DNA of 64,000 bases, from positions 152,461-216,460 of the forward strand of contig NZ_LWQT01000109.1 in the NCBI RefSeq assembly GCF_001650715.1, in the 5' to 3' direction. The notes under the pieces were generated by a model. That model worked only from the letters and a program-made list of their open reading frames with translations, was not told where the DNA came from and made no database searches. Shown piece after piece: positions 51,545-60,124 of the stretch. How positions within the stretch are numbered: the stretch's first letter is position 1; each line of letters opens with the position of its first letter. The position numbers were made by a program, and so were the translations under genes. This stretch comes from Paramagnetospirillum marisnigri. GTDB taxonomy: Bacteria > Pseudomonadota > Alphaproteobacteria > Rhodospirillales > Magnetospirillaceae.

Positions 51545-52300
51545 ATGCCGATCCGTTCCGCCGTTCTACTTTGTCTCGCCTTGGCAGCCTGCTCCTCTGG
51601 CTTCGGCCAGGAGGAGCGCAGCGTCGCCCAGGCGGTGGAGCCATCGCTGCGCGCCGCCGCCGCCGCCGCCGAGGCCAATCGCGATTACAAGGGGGCGGTA
51701 CAGCACCTGACCACCTTGTACCAACGGCGCGAGGACGACCGCGACATCGGCGTCGCCCTGGCCCGCAACCTGCGCTATGGCGGCCAGGCCCAGGCGGCCG
51801 CCGACCTGATGCAGGCGCAGTTGATCCGCTTTCCCGGCGATGGCGACACCTTGGTGGAAATGGGCAAGGCCTATCTGGCCGCCGACCGGCTGGGCCTTGC
51901 GGCCAAGGCGCTGGAGCAGGCGCTGGCCGTCAAGCCCGGACGCTGGGATGCCCATATGGCGCTGGCGGTGGTGCTGGATGCCCAGGGCCAAGCCAACGAG
52001 GCCCAGTCCGCCTATGGCCGAGCCTTGGCGCTGTCACCCGACAATCCGGCGATACTGAACAATCTGGGACTATCGCTGGCGCTGTCGGGCAAGTTGGACG
52101 AGGCGGTGGCGACCCTGAGCCGGGCCGCCGACCTGCCCACCGCCAATGCGCAAATCCGTCAAAATCTGGCGCTGCTGCTGGCGCTCAAGGGCGACGCCGC
52201 CCAGGCGGAGAAAATGGCGCGCCAGGACCTGCCGCCCGAGATGGCGCGCAGCAATGCCGAAATCCTGCGCGCCCTGGCGGCGGGAGCCGCCCATCGGTGA
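51545..52300 (+). CDS. TadD-like tetratricopeptide lipoprotein
   Basis: A 251-residue lipoprotein. The signal ends in a lipobox LALAACSSG. At least four TPR units follow (EANRDYKGAVQHLTTLYQRR to ALALSPDNPAILNNLGLSLAL). TadD proteins act as pilotins or assembly factors for Tad pili. The ATG at 51545 has GGGAG upstream, and an AT-rich divergent region before it probably holds promoters for both this gene and the CpaC-like gene. Confidence 0.85.
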   Translation: MPIRSAVLLCLALAACSSGFGQEERSVAQAVEPSLRAAAAAAEANRDYKGAVQHLTTLYQRREDDRDIGVALARNLRYGGQAQAAADLMQAQLIRFPGDGDTLVEMGKAYLAADRLGLAAKALEQALAVKPGRWDAHMALAVVLDAQGQANEAQSAYGRALALSPDNPAILNNLGLSLALSGKLDEAVATLSRAADLPTANAQIRQNLALLLALKGDAAQAEKMARQDLPPEMARSNAEILRALAAGAAHR

Positions 52301-52334
52301 TCAACCCCGCCGGGGCCGGTCGCCCGTAGTTCGA

Positions 52335-52395
52335 GGATGCGGCCGGGACGGCCGCGCTCCGGAATTCTTGCTCCCATCGCGGAGCGCGGGCATCC
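52335..52395. terminator. Nested hairpin between tadD and the sigma factor gene
   Basis: GGATGC pairs with GCATCC and inside it CGCGCTCCG pairs with CGGAGCGCG, with a small GGCCG/CGGCC hairpin on the left arm. It lies between two convergent stops. No T tract is seen, so function as a terminator is inferred from position. Confidence 0.5.
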
Positions 52396-52406
52396 TGCCA
52401 GCACAA

Positions 52407-53252
52407 TCAAACCGGGATTGGCTCGCCCGGCAACATCAGGCGACGCAGCTTGCGCAGGGCCTCGCCCTCGATCTGACGCACCCGTTCGCGCGAAATGTTG
52501 AAGCGCTGGGCCAGGTCTTCCAGGCGCAGAGGCCGTTCGCGCAGCGTCCGCTCGGCCAGGATGGTCTGTTCGCGCTCGGTCAGGCTGGGCCAGGACCGGG
52601 CCAGGGCGTCGCGGCGCAAGGTCAATTCCTGGCGATCGCCCAACAGGGTCTCGGCATCGGGGCGCTCGTCGGGCAGGATGTCACCCAGGCTGGTGGACTG
52701 ACCGGCGGCAAGGGGCGCGTCCAGCGAGCGGGCGGGCTGACACATCAGACGCTCCATCTCGGCCACCGTCTTGGTGCTGACCTTGAGGTCGCGGGCGATG
52801 GAGGCGGCGTCATCGGGGGAGAGATGGCCGCCGCGCGCCCCCAGCAGCTTGGCCTTCAGCGCCTTCAGCTTGAAGAAGATGCGCTTGCGCTCGGCGGTGA
52901 TGGAAAAGCTGACCGGCGTCGAGAAGCGCAGCACATAGTCATACATGCAGGCCCGAACCCACCACTGGGCATAGGTGGCGAAACGCAGGCCGCGTTCGGG
53001 CTCGAAGCCGTCCAGAGCGCGGATGAGACCCATATTGCCCTCGGCGATCAGATCATCGGCGATCAGGCCATAGCCGCGAAATCGCCCCGCCGCCTTGAGA
53101 ACCAGCGGCAGATGGGCGGTGATCAGGCGGGATTTGGCTTTTTCGTCGCGGGTCTCGCGCCAGGCCCGGATCAGGGCGACCTCGTCCTCAAGCGAAAGCA
53201 TGGCATCCTTGGCGGGAGCCTGCTGGCGGGAAGGAGTCAGGGGGAGCGTCAT
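52407..53252 (-). CDS. RpoH-family (sigma-32-like) alternative sigma factor
   Basis: A 281-residue sigma factor of group 3. Region 2 reads SRLITAHLPLVLKAAGRFRG, DLIAEGNMGLIRALDGFEPE and RFATYAQWWVRACMYDYVLR. Region 4 is LEDLAQRFNISRERVRQIEG. The segment after region 2.4 is VSFSITAERKRIFFKLKALK where heat-shock RpoH usually has the RpoH box Q(R/K)KLFFNLR, so this is a divergent paralogue. It may control a set other than heat-shock genes. Confidence 0.88.
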   Translation of the reverse strand: MTLPLTPSRQQAPAKDAMLSLEDEVALIRAWRETRDEKAKSRLITAHLPLVLKAAGRFRGYGLIADDLIAEGNMGLIRALDGFEPERGLRFATYAQWWVRACMYDYVLRFSTPVSFSITAERKRIFFKLKALKAKLLGARGGHLSPDDAASIARDLKVSTKTVAEMERLMCQPARSLDAPLAAGQSTSLGDILPDERPDAETLLGDRQELTLRRDALARSWPSLTEREQTILAERTLRERPLRLEDLAQRFNISRERVRQIEGEALRKLRRLMLPGEPIPV

Positions 53253-53340
53253 GGCAAACCTTGCGGGTTGGTTTCACTGACCAATACCCTAGCGGTCCGC
53301 TATAGATAACTCCAATCGATCCTGATATTTGGTTTGATAG

Positions 53341-54390
53341 CTAATGCCTATCAAGAACCTCTTGGCGATTGTGCCGGACCGAGCTGAGGAAGGACAGGCC
53401 GATCAGCACCGCGCCGATCAGGCCGGTGACCACTTCCGGAATGTGCATGAAGCTGCCCGCCAGCATCATGGCGGCCAGGGCCAGAATGGCCCAGAAGGCA
53501 CCGTGCTCCAGATAGAGGTATTCGGTGAGCGTGCCTTTTTCCACCAGCATGATGGTGAGGGATCGCACGAACATGGCGCCGACCCCCAGGCCGAGGGCGA
53601 TGACGAACAGATTGTTGGTCAGGGCGAAGGCGCCGATGACGCCGTCGAACGAGAAGCTGGCATCCAGCACCTCCAGATACAGGAACGAGGCGAAGCCGCT
53701 CTTGCCCACCAGCTTGGGGCCTTCGTCCTCGACGCCCATCAGGGCCGAGACGCCTTCCACCAGCACGAAGGTGACGATGCCCAGCATGCCAGACAGCAGG
53801 AATGGCAGATCATCCGCGTCCGGCAGCGCCTTGGTGATCAGGTACAGCGTGACCAGCACCAGGGCGATTTCCACCGCCTCGATCTTGCCCAGCTTGGTCA
53901 GCGGCTCCTCGACGGCACGCACCCAGTGGACGTTCTTGTGAACGTCGAAAAAGTACTTCAGCCCCACCATAGCCAGGAAGGAACCGCCGAACGCCGCGAT
54001 GGAGACATGGGCCTCGGTCATCAGCCGGGCATATTCATCGGGCTGGCTGGCCGCCAGCTTCAGCGCCTGCCACGGCGATATTTCGGCCATGATGCCGACG
54101 ATCAGCAGCGGAAACACGATGCGCATGCCGAACACCGCGATGATGATGCCCCAGGTGATGAACCGCCGCTGCCATACCGGGTCCATGGTGGCCAGCACCT
54201 TGGCGTTGACCACCGCGTTATCGAAGGACAGCGAGACTTCCAGCACCGCCAGCACCGCCACGATGAACACGGTGGACAACGCCGCCGGGTGGCTTTGCTC
54301 GCCGGAATAGCCCAGCCCCCAACCGGCGGCCAGACAGGCCACCGTGAAGATGGCCGAACCCTTGAAATAGCGCAGGGTGGAATTGGGCAT
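53341..54390 (-). CDS. DUF475 / TerC-like integral membrane protein
   Basis: A 349-residue membrane protein with about nine helices. Paired acidic motifs of the TerC/DUF475 family are visible: LEVSLSFDNAVVNAKVL in the first half and LEVLDASFSFDGVIGAFALT in the second. These resemble cation-binding sites of the TerC superfamily, linked to metal export or tellurite resistance. The ATG at 54390 is used because DUF475 proteins begin with such a basic short lead. Confidence 0.85.
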   Translation of the reverse strand: MPNSTLRYFKGSAIFTVACLAAGWGLGYSGEQSHPAALSTVFIVAVLAVLEVSLSFDNAVVNAKVLATMDPVWQRRFITWGIIIAVFGMRIVFPLLIVGIMAEISPWQALKLAASQPDEYARLMTEAHVSIAAFGGSFLAMVGLKYFFDVHKNVHWVRAVEEPLTKLGKIEAVEIALVLVTLYLITKALPDADDLPFLLSGMLGIVTFVLVEGVSALMGVEDEGPKLVGKSGFASFLYLEVLDASFSFDGVIGAFALTNNLFVIALGLGVGAMFVRSLTIMLVEKGTLTEYLYLEHGAFWAILALAAMMLAGSFMHIPEVVTGLIGAVLIGLSFLSSVRHNRQEVLDRH

Positions 54391-54517
54391 GGGATGACTT
54401 TCGTTTAAATGCTGGGACAGGATGGCGCGACGCGATAGGGTTATGAAATACAGGGAGCGGCGGAGAGCTTCAATGGTGCGGATCGCCTGGTCACGGCAAT
54501 CGCTCGAAGGCAAAAGG

Positions 54518-54601
54518 TCCGCCTTCTCCCTCTCCCGCTTGCGGGAGAGGGTCGGGGTGAGGGTTTGGGGGTCGCGACTTGATGTCGAATGGCGCGCCGA
54601 C
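54518..54601 (+). repeat. 84-bp repeat, second copy of the element at 12561
   Basis: Same length and nearly the same sequence as 12561-12644: TCCGCCTTCTCCCTCTCCCG, its palindromic partner, the GGGGTGAGGG half-site and the end GGCGCGCCGAC. It lies in the 300-bp gap after the DUF475 start, which otherwise shows no gene. Confidence 0.85.
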
Positions 54602-54694
54602 CATCTGCGGACGCTGCCCCATGTCGATCCCAGCCGGCTGATGCTGACCGGCGGCCAGGCCACCGATACCCCGGCTGCAGCCGGACCATGAAGA

Positions 54695-54962
54695 AGGGCG
54701 TAAGCCCATAAATGACGCGAGACGCGCTGCTGGAGAAAGTGGCGGAATGGCAGGAGAAACGCGATGGGCATAGTGAGGCTATGGACGAGCGTTTCGACGC
54801 ACCAGTCCGCCATTTTGTCCGCAGCCGATCCGGACACGGCGATTTTGGCCCCCGGCTGTGTTGCCCGCCCCTGGTGGACCGCCGGTCCACGGCGGGCCGG
54901 GCGCCTGTCCGGGAACCAAAATCGCCTGTGTCGCGACCACGCCATTTATGGGTTTACGCCCT
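54695..54962. mobile_element. 268-bp MITE, copy 1
   Basis: A non-coding element with terminal inverted repeats of about 23 bp; the left end reads AGGGCGTAAGCCCATAAATG and the right end is its complement. It matches the element at 63261-63528 base for base over its whole 268 bp apart from about 20 differences counted by eye. TA at the right outer end and at both ends of copy 2 fits insertion at TA, as for IS630/mariner-type MITEs. It ends 5 bp before the LysR gene. Confidence 0.9.
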
Positions 54963-54967
54963 AGACC

Positions 54968-55879
54968 ATGATCACGCTTCGCCACCTGCAATGCTTTGTC
55001 GCCGTCGCCGATACCCTGCATTTCCGCAAGGCGGCCGAACGGGTCCATATCAGCCAGCCCGCCCTATCGGCCCAGATCGCCCAGTTGGAGGACATCCTGG
55101 GGGTAATCCTGCTGGAACGGTCGCGCCGCCGGGTGCTGCTGACCCCCATGGGCCGCGACATGGCGGAACGGGCCAACGCCATCTTACGCAGCGTCGCCGA
55201 CCTGGAGGAGATGGCCCAGGGCGCCCGCGCCCCGCTATCGGGCATGCTGCGGCTTGGCGTTCTGCGCACCCTGGGGCCGTATCTGCTGCCCCATTTCCTG
55301 CCCGAGATGCGCCGCCTTTATCCCGATCTGCGGCTTTACCTGCGCGAGGAGCCCGAGGACCGGCTGCTGGGGGAACTGGCGGCCGGGCAGCTGGATCTGG
55401 TGCTGATGTCGGGGGCACCGCGCGACGACCGCCACCTGACGGTGACACCGCTGTTCCATGAATCCCTGTGGGCGGCCCTGCCCCTGGGCCATCCCCTGGC
55501 GGCCAAGCCCAGCCTGTCCCCCACCGATCTGGCGGGCGAGCAGTTGATCTTGCTGGAATTCGGCGACGGGCTGCGCGAACCGGCCCTGGCGCTCTGCCAC
55601 CGCGCCGGTTGCCGCGAGCATCCCGATTTCCGCGCCACCAGCCTGGATACCTTGCGCCAGATGGTGGCCACCGGCCTGGGCGCCAGTTGCCTGCCCGCCC
55701 TCTACGTGGATGCCGAGGCCCTGGCCGACGAGCAGATCGTCATGCGCCCGTTCGACGCCCCCGCCCCCGGCCGGGTCATCGACCTGACCTGGCGGCGCAC
55801 CAGCGTGCGCGCCCCCGAACTGCGGCTGTTCGCCGAACTGGTGGCCGCCAATCTGCCCGATGTGGTGACGCCGGTTTAA
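54968..55879 (+). CDS. OxyR-like LysR family regulator
   Basis: A 303-residue LysR regulator. The HTH is FRKAAERVHISQPALSAQIAQLEDILG. The C-terminal half follows OxyR closely (FRATSLDTLRQMVATGLGASCLPAL). In OxyR the redox cysteines are C199 and C208; here the first position is Gly in GDGLREPALA, while a Cys is present at the second (LCHRAGC). A peroxide disulfide switch of the E. coli type is therefore not possible unless the extra Cys serves. The ATG at 54968 begins directly after the MITE, so upstream control has been replaced or moved. Confidence 0.9.
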   Translation: MITLRHLQCFVAVADTLHFRKAAERVHISQPALSAQIAQLEDILGVILLERSRRRVLLTPMGRDMAERANAILRSVADLEEMAQGARAPLSGMLRLGVLRTLGPYLLPHFLPEMRRLYPDLRLYLREEPEDRLLGELAAGQLDLVLMSGAPRDDRHLTVTPLFHESLWAALPLGHPLAAKPSLSPTDLAGEQLILLEFGDGLREPALALCHRAGCREHPDFRATSLDTLRQMVATGLGASCLPALYVDAEALADEQIVMRPFDAPAPGRVIDLTWRRTSVRAPELRLFAELVAANLPDVVTPV

Positions 55880-56655
55880 AGGAACGCGCCGACCGCGTCC
55901 AGGAAGGCGGCGGGATTGTCGGCATGGACCCAATGCCCGGCCCCGGCGATTTCCACGGTGCGGGAATTGGGGAACAGGGCGGCGATGACATCCTCGTGCT
56001 CGGGCCGGATATAGTCCGAGGTCTCGCCCGCCACAAACAGGGTCGGCCCCTCGTAGCGCGACTCCTCGCCGAAGCGGGGAAAGGCCAAGATGTCGTCCAT
56101 ATGGGCCTGCAGCACCGCCAGATTGGGCCGCCAGCGATAGCCCGCCTGACCGCCTTCCAAATTCTGCATCAGGAAGGCGCGCACGCCCCGGTCGGGAATA
56201 TGCTCGGCCAGGATGCCCTCCACCTGCCCGCGCGAGGAGATCTCGCCCAGCGGCACGGCGCGCATGGCCCGCACATAGGGGGCGAAGGTATGGGTGTAGG
56301 ACACCGGCGCGATATCGGCCACCACCAGCCGCTCCACCAGGCCGGGCCGGGTCAGTGCCAGGGTCATGGCCGCCTTGCCGCCCATGGAATGGCCCAGCAC
56401 CGCCGCCTTGCCGCCCAGGCTCTCGATCACCTTGGCGACCTCGCGGGCCATGAAGGGGTAATCCATCACCTCGGTCCAGGGGCTGGAACCGTGATTGGGC
56501 AGGTCCAGCGCCAGCACCCGGCGGCCGCAGCCCAAGGCTTTGACCACCGCTCCCCAATTGCGGGCCGATCCCAGCAGCCCGTGCAGGATCACCAGTGGCG
56601 GACGATCCGTGGCGGAGTCGGGACCGGAGTCCAGGGCGTTGAGCGAGAGACTCAT
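55876..56655 (-). CDS. Alpha/beta hydrolase, YbfF-like esterase
   Basis: A 259-residue hydrolase. The nucleophile elbow is VLGHSMGGKAAM (Ser), the acid is probably the Asp in GETSDYIRPEH, and the His is in GAGHWVHADNP. PLVILHGLLGSARNW is the oxyanion-hole HG motif. YbfF-type proteins act on acyl-CoA or malonyl esters. The ATG at 56655 overlaps the stop of the FAD oxidase gene; the 3' end overlaps the LysR gene by four bases. Confidence 0.9.
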   Translation of the reverse strand: MSLSLNALDSGPDSATDRPPLVILHGLLGSARNWGAVVKALGCGRRVLALDLPNHGSSPWTEVMDYPFMAREVAKVIESLGGKAAVLGHSMGGKAAMTLALTRPGLVERLVVADIAPVSYTHTFAPYVRAMRAVPLGEISSRGQVEGILAEHIPDRGVRAFLMQNLEGGQAGYRWRPNLAVLQAHMDDILAFPRFGEESRYEGPTLFVAGETSDYIRPEHEDVIAALFPNSRTVEIAGAGHWVHADNPAAFLDAVGAFL

Positions 56656-58253
56656 TCCGCCTTCAACTCCGGCGGCGCGCGGAAGGCGAAATGGGCAGGC
56701 GCGGCCATCACGGCGGCGCGGGCGCGGCGGAAGCGGGCCTTCAGCCCCTCGGGCAGCCGCCCCTCGCCGCCCGCCGCCCGGGCGATCTCCACCAAGGACG
56801 GAGCCCCCTTCTCGCCCCCGGTGACGTCGCAATCGTGATTGCGGGCCGCGAACAGCAGGTCATGGATCAGGGTGCGCTTATGGGCCGCCACGGCGTGGCG
56901 GGCGCCGGTCAGGGCCGCCTCGGCCCCTTCCGGGGCGAACAGGGTGACGCGATGATGGGGATCGATCCCGGCGGGCGACAGATGGCCATAGGCCGCCAGT
57001 TCCACCTCCACCGCCCCGGCCAGTTCCCGCTTCAGGGTCCGGATGGCGGTGCGGTAGTCGGCATAGGCCTCCAGCACCGAGGCGATGGCCGAGCTGTCGC
57101 CCGGCAGCACCATGTTGATATCGGTCGAGGTGCTCCACGGCTTCAGCTTGCCCGGCTGCACCACCCGGGCCTTGGTGCGGGCCAGATCGGGAGCGCCCTC
57201 GCGAATGGCGCGGAAGGTCTCCATTTCCGCCCCCGACGAGAAGCCGACGCCGAAATCGATGCCGACGCCGCCGATGGTCTCGGTCTCGGGGTCGAGCAGG
57301 CTCATCAGCACGTCGTCGATGGACAGTTCCGACCAGCCGGTCAGGCAGGCCAGCATGTCGGAACCGGCATAGTCGCAGGATTGCAGCAGGCCTTCGGCCT
57401 TGGACCGCGCCGGTTCCTCGGCATGCTCGATGAAGGCTTCCAGCGAGTCGCGGCTGACCAGTTCGATGCCGTTCAGCACCGTCTCGCCGCCCTCGCCGCT
57501 GATCAACTGCCCGGCCTCGGGCAGGGTGACGCGGGTCCAGGGGCGCAGATATTTCAGCAACCCGGCCATGGTATCGGTATCCGAGCCCTGCACCGGCAGC
57601 ACCAGACCGAATTCCGAGGCGGGAACCAGAACGAAGCGGAAGCGCACCGCCGCCACCATGCCGGTCCAGCCCTGCATGCCCTCGATATCGGCGATGGCAT
57701 CGCCGCTCACCAGACGGGGGGCGCCGCCATCGGCCACCACCACCGCATCCAGCAGGTTGGAGGGATGCAGCCGGAGCGGCCCCATGCCGCCGGTGGCGAT
57801 GACACCGCCGACGAAGGCGGAGCCGATACTGGTCAGGTCCACCAGCACCCGGGCGGTGGGACCGGCGATCTCGGCCAGGGCGGCGTTGACCTGGGTGAAG
57901 GTCAGCCCGGCCCCGGCGGAAATCAGTCCCTGCTCCGCCGAGATGGCCACCTGATGGGTGCGCAAATCCTCCAGCGGCGTCGCGGCATCGACGATCTCGG
58001 CGCTCAGGGCGCCCTTGGGGCGGATGGCAACCACGCCCTGGAAACCGGCCACATCCTCGGGCGTGTAGTCATAGGAGCCGATGGCGCTGGTCAGGCCTCC
58101 GGCCGGCATCACCGCCCAGTTCTGGCGCACCGCCTCGGCCACCGCATGGGCGATGTCGGAGGTGGCGCACAGCCGCGCCGCCAGGGCCTTGCCGCCGTCG
58201 TCGGTCAGTTCGGCCTGGGGCAGGGCGGAAAAGTCGATGGGCGTGTCGCTCAT
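56652..58253 (-). CDS. FAD-binding oxidoreductase, VAO/D-lactate dehydrogenase type
   Basis: A 533-residue flavoenzyme. The FAD_binding_4 region is visible as VMPAGGLTSAIGSYDYTPED, then LISAGAGLTFTQVNAALAEI and VGGVIATGGMGPLRLHPSN. The C-terminal half is the substrate cap with HDLLFAARNHDCDVTGGEKG at the end. The substrate is unknown; it reads like an alpha-hydroxyacid oxidase. It is coupled by a four-base overlap to the esterase gene. The ATG at 58253 is chosen because earlier frame residues are Pro rich and lack a ribosome site. Confidence 0.85.
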   Translation of the reverse strand: MSDTPIDFSALPQAELTDDGGKALAARLCATSDIAHAVAEAVRQNWAVMPAGGLTSAIGSYDYTPEDVAGFQGVVAIRPKGALSAEIVDAATPLEDLRTHQVAISAEQGLISAGAGLTFTQVNAALAEIAGPTARVLVDLTSIGSAFVGGVIATGGMGPLRLHPSNLLDAVVVADGGAPRLVSGDAIADIEGMQGWTGMVAAVRFRFVLVPASEFGLVLPVQGSDTDTMAGLLKYLRPWTRVTLPEAGQLISGEGGETVLNGIELVSRDSLEAFIEHAEEPARSKAEGLLQSCDYAGSDMLACLTGWSELSIDDVLMSLLDPETETIGGVGIDFGVGFSSGAEMETFRAIREGAPDLARTKARVVQPGKLKPWSTSTDINMVLPGDSSAIASVLEAYADYRTAIRTLKRELAGAVEVELAAYGHLSPAGIDPHHRVTLFAPEGAEAALTGARHAVAAHKRTLIHDLLFAARNHDCDVTGGEKGAPSLVEIARAAGGEGRLPEGLKARFRRARAAVMAAPAHFAFRAPPELKAE

Positions 58254-58372
58254 GGTCACCGGATTTGGGGGCGCCACTATGGAGTCGCCGGATTGGGGGG
58301 TGGGAAAGGCGCGGACCATAGCATCTTCGATGCCGGTCTTGAAACCCCTCGCAACCCTGCCATGTTAGGATT

Positions 58373-59545
58373 ATGCCAGACGGAACCGACACCCCCGCCA
58401 TCACCGCCCATGGAGCCATCGCCGACATCCCGGCGGTCGAGTGGGATGCCTGTGCCGGGTCGGCCAATCCCTTCATCAGCCATGCCTTTCTTCGCGCCCT
58501 GGAGGAGTCGGGCAGCGCCTCGGCCCAGACCGGCTGGCTGCCCCGCCATTTGGCGGTGCGCGACCCCGACGGGCGGCTGATGGCGGTGGCGCCGCTTTAT
58601 CTCAAAAGCCATTCCTATGGCGAATATGTGTTCGACTGGGGCTGGGCCGATGCCTATCGCCGCGCCGGGGGCAGCTATTACCCCAAGCTGCAAGGCGCGG
58701 TTCCCTTCACCCCGGTGACCGGGCCGCGCCTGCTGGTCCGGCCGGGGGAAGACGGGCCCGGCCTGCGCGCCCTGCTGGCCGCCGCCATGGCCCGGCTTGC
58801 CGAGCAGAGCGGCGCCAGTTCGGTCCACATCACCTTCCCCACCGCCGAGGAATACGAGCAACTGGCGCCGCTGGGCTATCTCCAGCGCCTGGGCAGCCAG
58901 TATCACTGGCGCAACGACGGCTATGGCTCGTTCGAGGACTTCCTGGCGGCGCTATCGTCGCGCAAGCGCAAGGCGGTGCGCCGGGAGCGCGAGGCGGTCG
59001 CGGCTCAGGATATCCGCCTGTCCACCCTGGTGGGCGCCGATGTCAAATCCCGCCACTGGGACGTGTTCCACCGCTTCTACCAGGACGTGGTCGACCGCAA
59101 ATGGGGCAAAGCCTATGTCAACCGCGCCTTCTTCGAGGCGCTGTCTGCCTCCGCCGTCGCCGACCAGGTGGTGCTGGTCTGGGCGGAGGACAGCGACGGC
59201 CAGCCCCTGGGCGCCGCCTTCAACATGCTGGGGGATGACACCCTCTATGGCCGCACCTGGGGCGCCGGGTCCCATCGCGATTTCCTGCATTTCGAAGCCT
59301 GCTACTACCGCGCCATCGACTTCGCCATCGCCCATGGCCTGGCCCGGGTCGAGGCCGGGGCCCAGGGCGAGCACAAGGTCAGCCGCGGCTATCTGCCCAC
59401 CCCCACCTACAGCCTGCATTGGATCCGAGACCCAAGGCTGCGCGACGCGGTGGCTCATTTCCTCGACCACGAACGCCCGCTCATCGCCGAGGACATCGCC
59501 GAACAGATGCGCGACGGCCCCTTCCGCCAGGGCGGGATCTCTTAG
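58373..59545 (+). CDS. GNAT/FemAB-like acyltransferase (DUF482 family)
   Basis: A 390-residue protein of the FemAB-like/DUF482 family. The N-terminal part VEWDACAGSANPFISHAFLR, YGEYVFDWGWADAYRR, then EDFLAALSSRKRKAVRRERE and YQDVVDRKWGKAYVNRAFFE, and the final GAQGEHKVSRGYLPTPTYSLHW are diagnostic. It may transfer amino-acyl groups in envelope synthesis or another acyl group. The stop is directly followed by an IS remnant. Confidence 0.85.
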   Translation: MPDGTDTPAITAHGAIADIPAVEWDACAGSANPFISHAFLRALEESGSASAQTGWLPRHLAVRDPDGRLMAVAPLYLKSHSYGEYVFDWGWADAYRRAGGSYYPKLQGAVPFTPVTGPRLLVRPGEDGPGLRALLAAAMARLAEQSGASSVHITFPTAEEYEQLAPLGYLQRLGSQYHWRNDGYGSFEDFLAALSSRKRKAVRREREAVAAQDIRLSTLVGADVKSRHWDVFHRFYQDVVDRKWGKAYVNRAFFEALSASAVADQVVLVWAEDSDGQPLGAAFNMLGDDTLYGRTWGAGSHRDFLHFEACYYRAIDFAIAHGLARVEAGAQGEHKVSRGYLPTPTYSLHWIRDPRLRDAVAHFLDHERPLIAEDIAEQMRDGPFRQGGIS

Positions 59546-59546
59546 C

Positions 59547-60029
59547 CGGTAATCCCCCCTGGAATTAAGGGGATCGGAACTGTGCTCGACGACTGCAACC
59601 GCGAAGGGCTCGGCATCGAGGTAGATTTCTCGCTGCCCGCAGAGCGGGTCGTGCGTACCCTGAACCAGATCATCGAATGGCGAGGCAAGCCCAAGGACAT
59701 CCGAGTCGACAACGGGCCCGAATACATCAGCGGCACGTTGATGTATTCGGGCTAAAATACGAGGGATTGCTCTCCAACATATCCAGCCCGGCAAGCCTCA
59801 GCAGAACGCCTATGTGGAGCGCTATAACCGCACGGTCCGCCACGAATGGCTGGGCCAGTTCCTCTTCGAAACCATCCAGGAGGTGCAAGATCACGCCACG
59901 GATTGGCCATGGACCGACAACAACGACAGGCCCAATATGGCCATCGGCGGCATCACACCCGCCCAGAAACTGAAACTGGCCGCGTGAGTTCTATGTTCGA
60001 ACCCCCTAAAAAAACGGGGGGGATTACCG
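59547..60029 (+). mobile_element. IS3-family insertion sequence remnant, internally deleted
   Basis: Inverted ends CGGTAATCCCCCC (59547-59559) and GGGGGGATTACCG (60017-60029) bound 483 bp that contain only the last third of an IS3-type OrfB. The ends are intact while OrfA and most of OrfB are gone, so it is not autonomous. It abuts the acyltransferase stop on the left and cuts a HigA-like gene on the right. Confidence 0.85.
59582..59987 (+). pseudogene. IS3-family OrfB transposase fragment, frameshifted
   Basis: The first part, frame from 59582, reads CNREGLGIEVDFSLPAERV and the DDE motif region KPKDIRVDNGPEYISG, ending in a stop at 59753-59755. The second part from 59760 in another frame reads GIALQHIQPGKPQQNAYVER and YNRTVRHEWLGQF, and ends ITPAQKLKLAA. 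The upstream half and OrfA are absent. The frame change at about 59750 makes it non-functional. Confidence 0.88.
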
Positions 60030-60124
60030 AATGACTCGGGACTCATGGACAGGGCTTCAAGTTCACCCTGGAGAATTTCATCAGGATGGATTTGCGGCAG
60101 GTTGTCGATGGCCGGCAGCGTCAT
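60030..60124 (-). pseudogene. HigA-like antitoxin fragment cut by the IS element
   Basis: The first 31 codons of a HigA/VapI-type HTH antitoxin: MTLPAIDNLPQIHPDEILQG and then ELEALSMSPES. IHPxEIL is the family hallmark. The frame then runs into the right end of the IS remnant and the HTH part is lost. Its ATG overlaps the stop of the NadS-like gene (ATGA). Confidence 0.75.

Noticed and set aside
54712..55461. Frame covering MITE copy 1 and the LysR start
   Set aside because: Its first part is the MITE and its second part a shadow of LysR; the same opening in copy 2 follows repeat identity and not selection on a protein.
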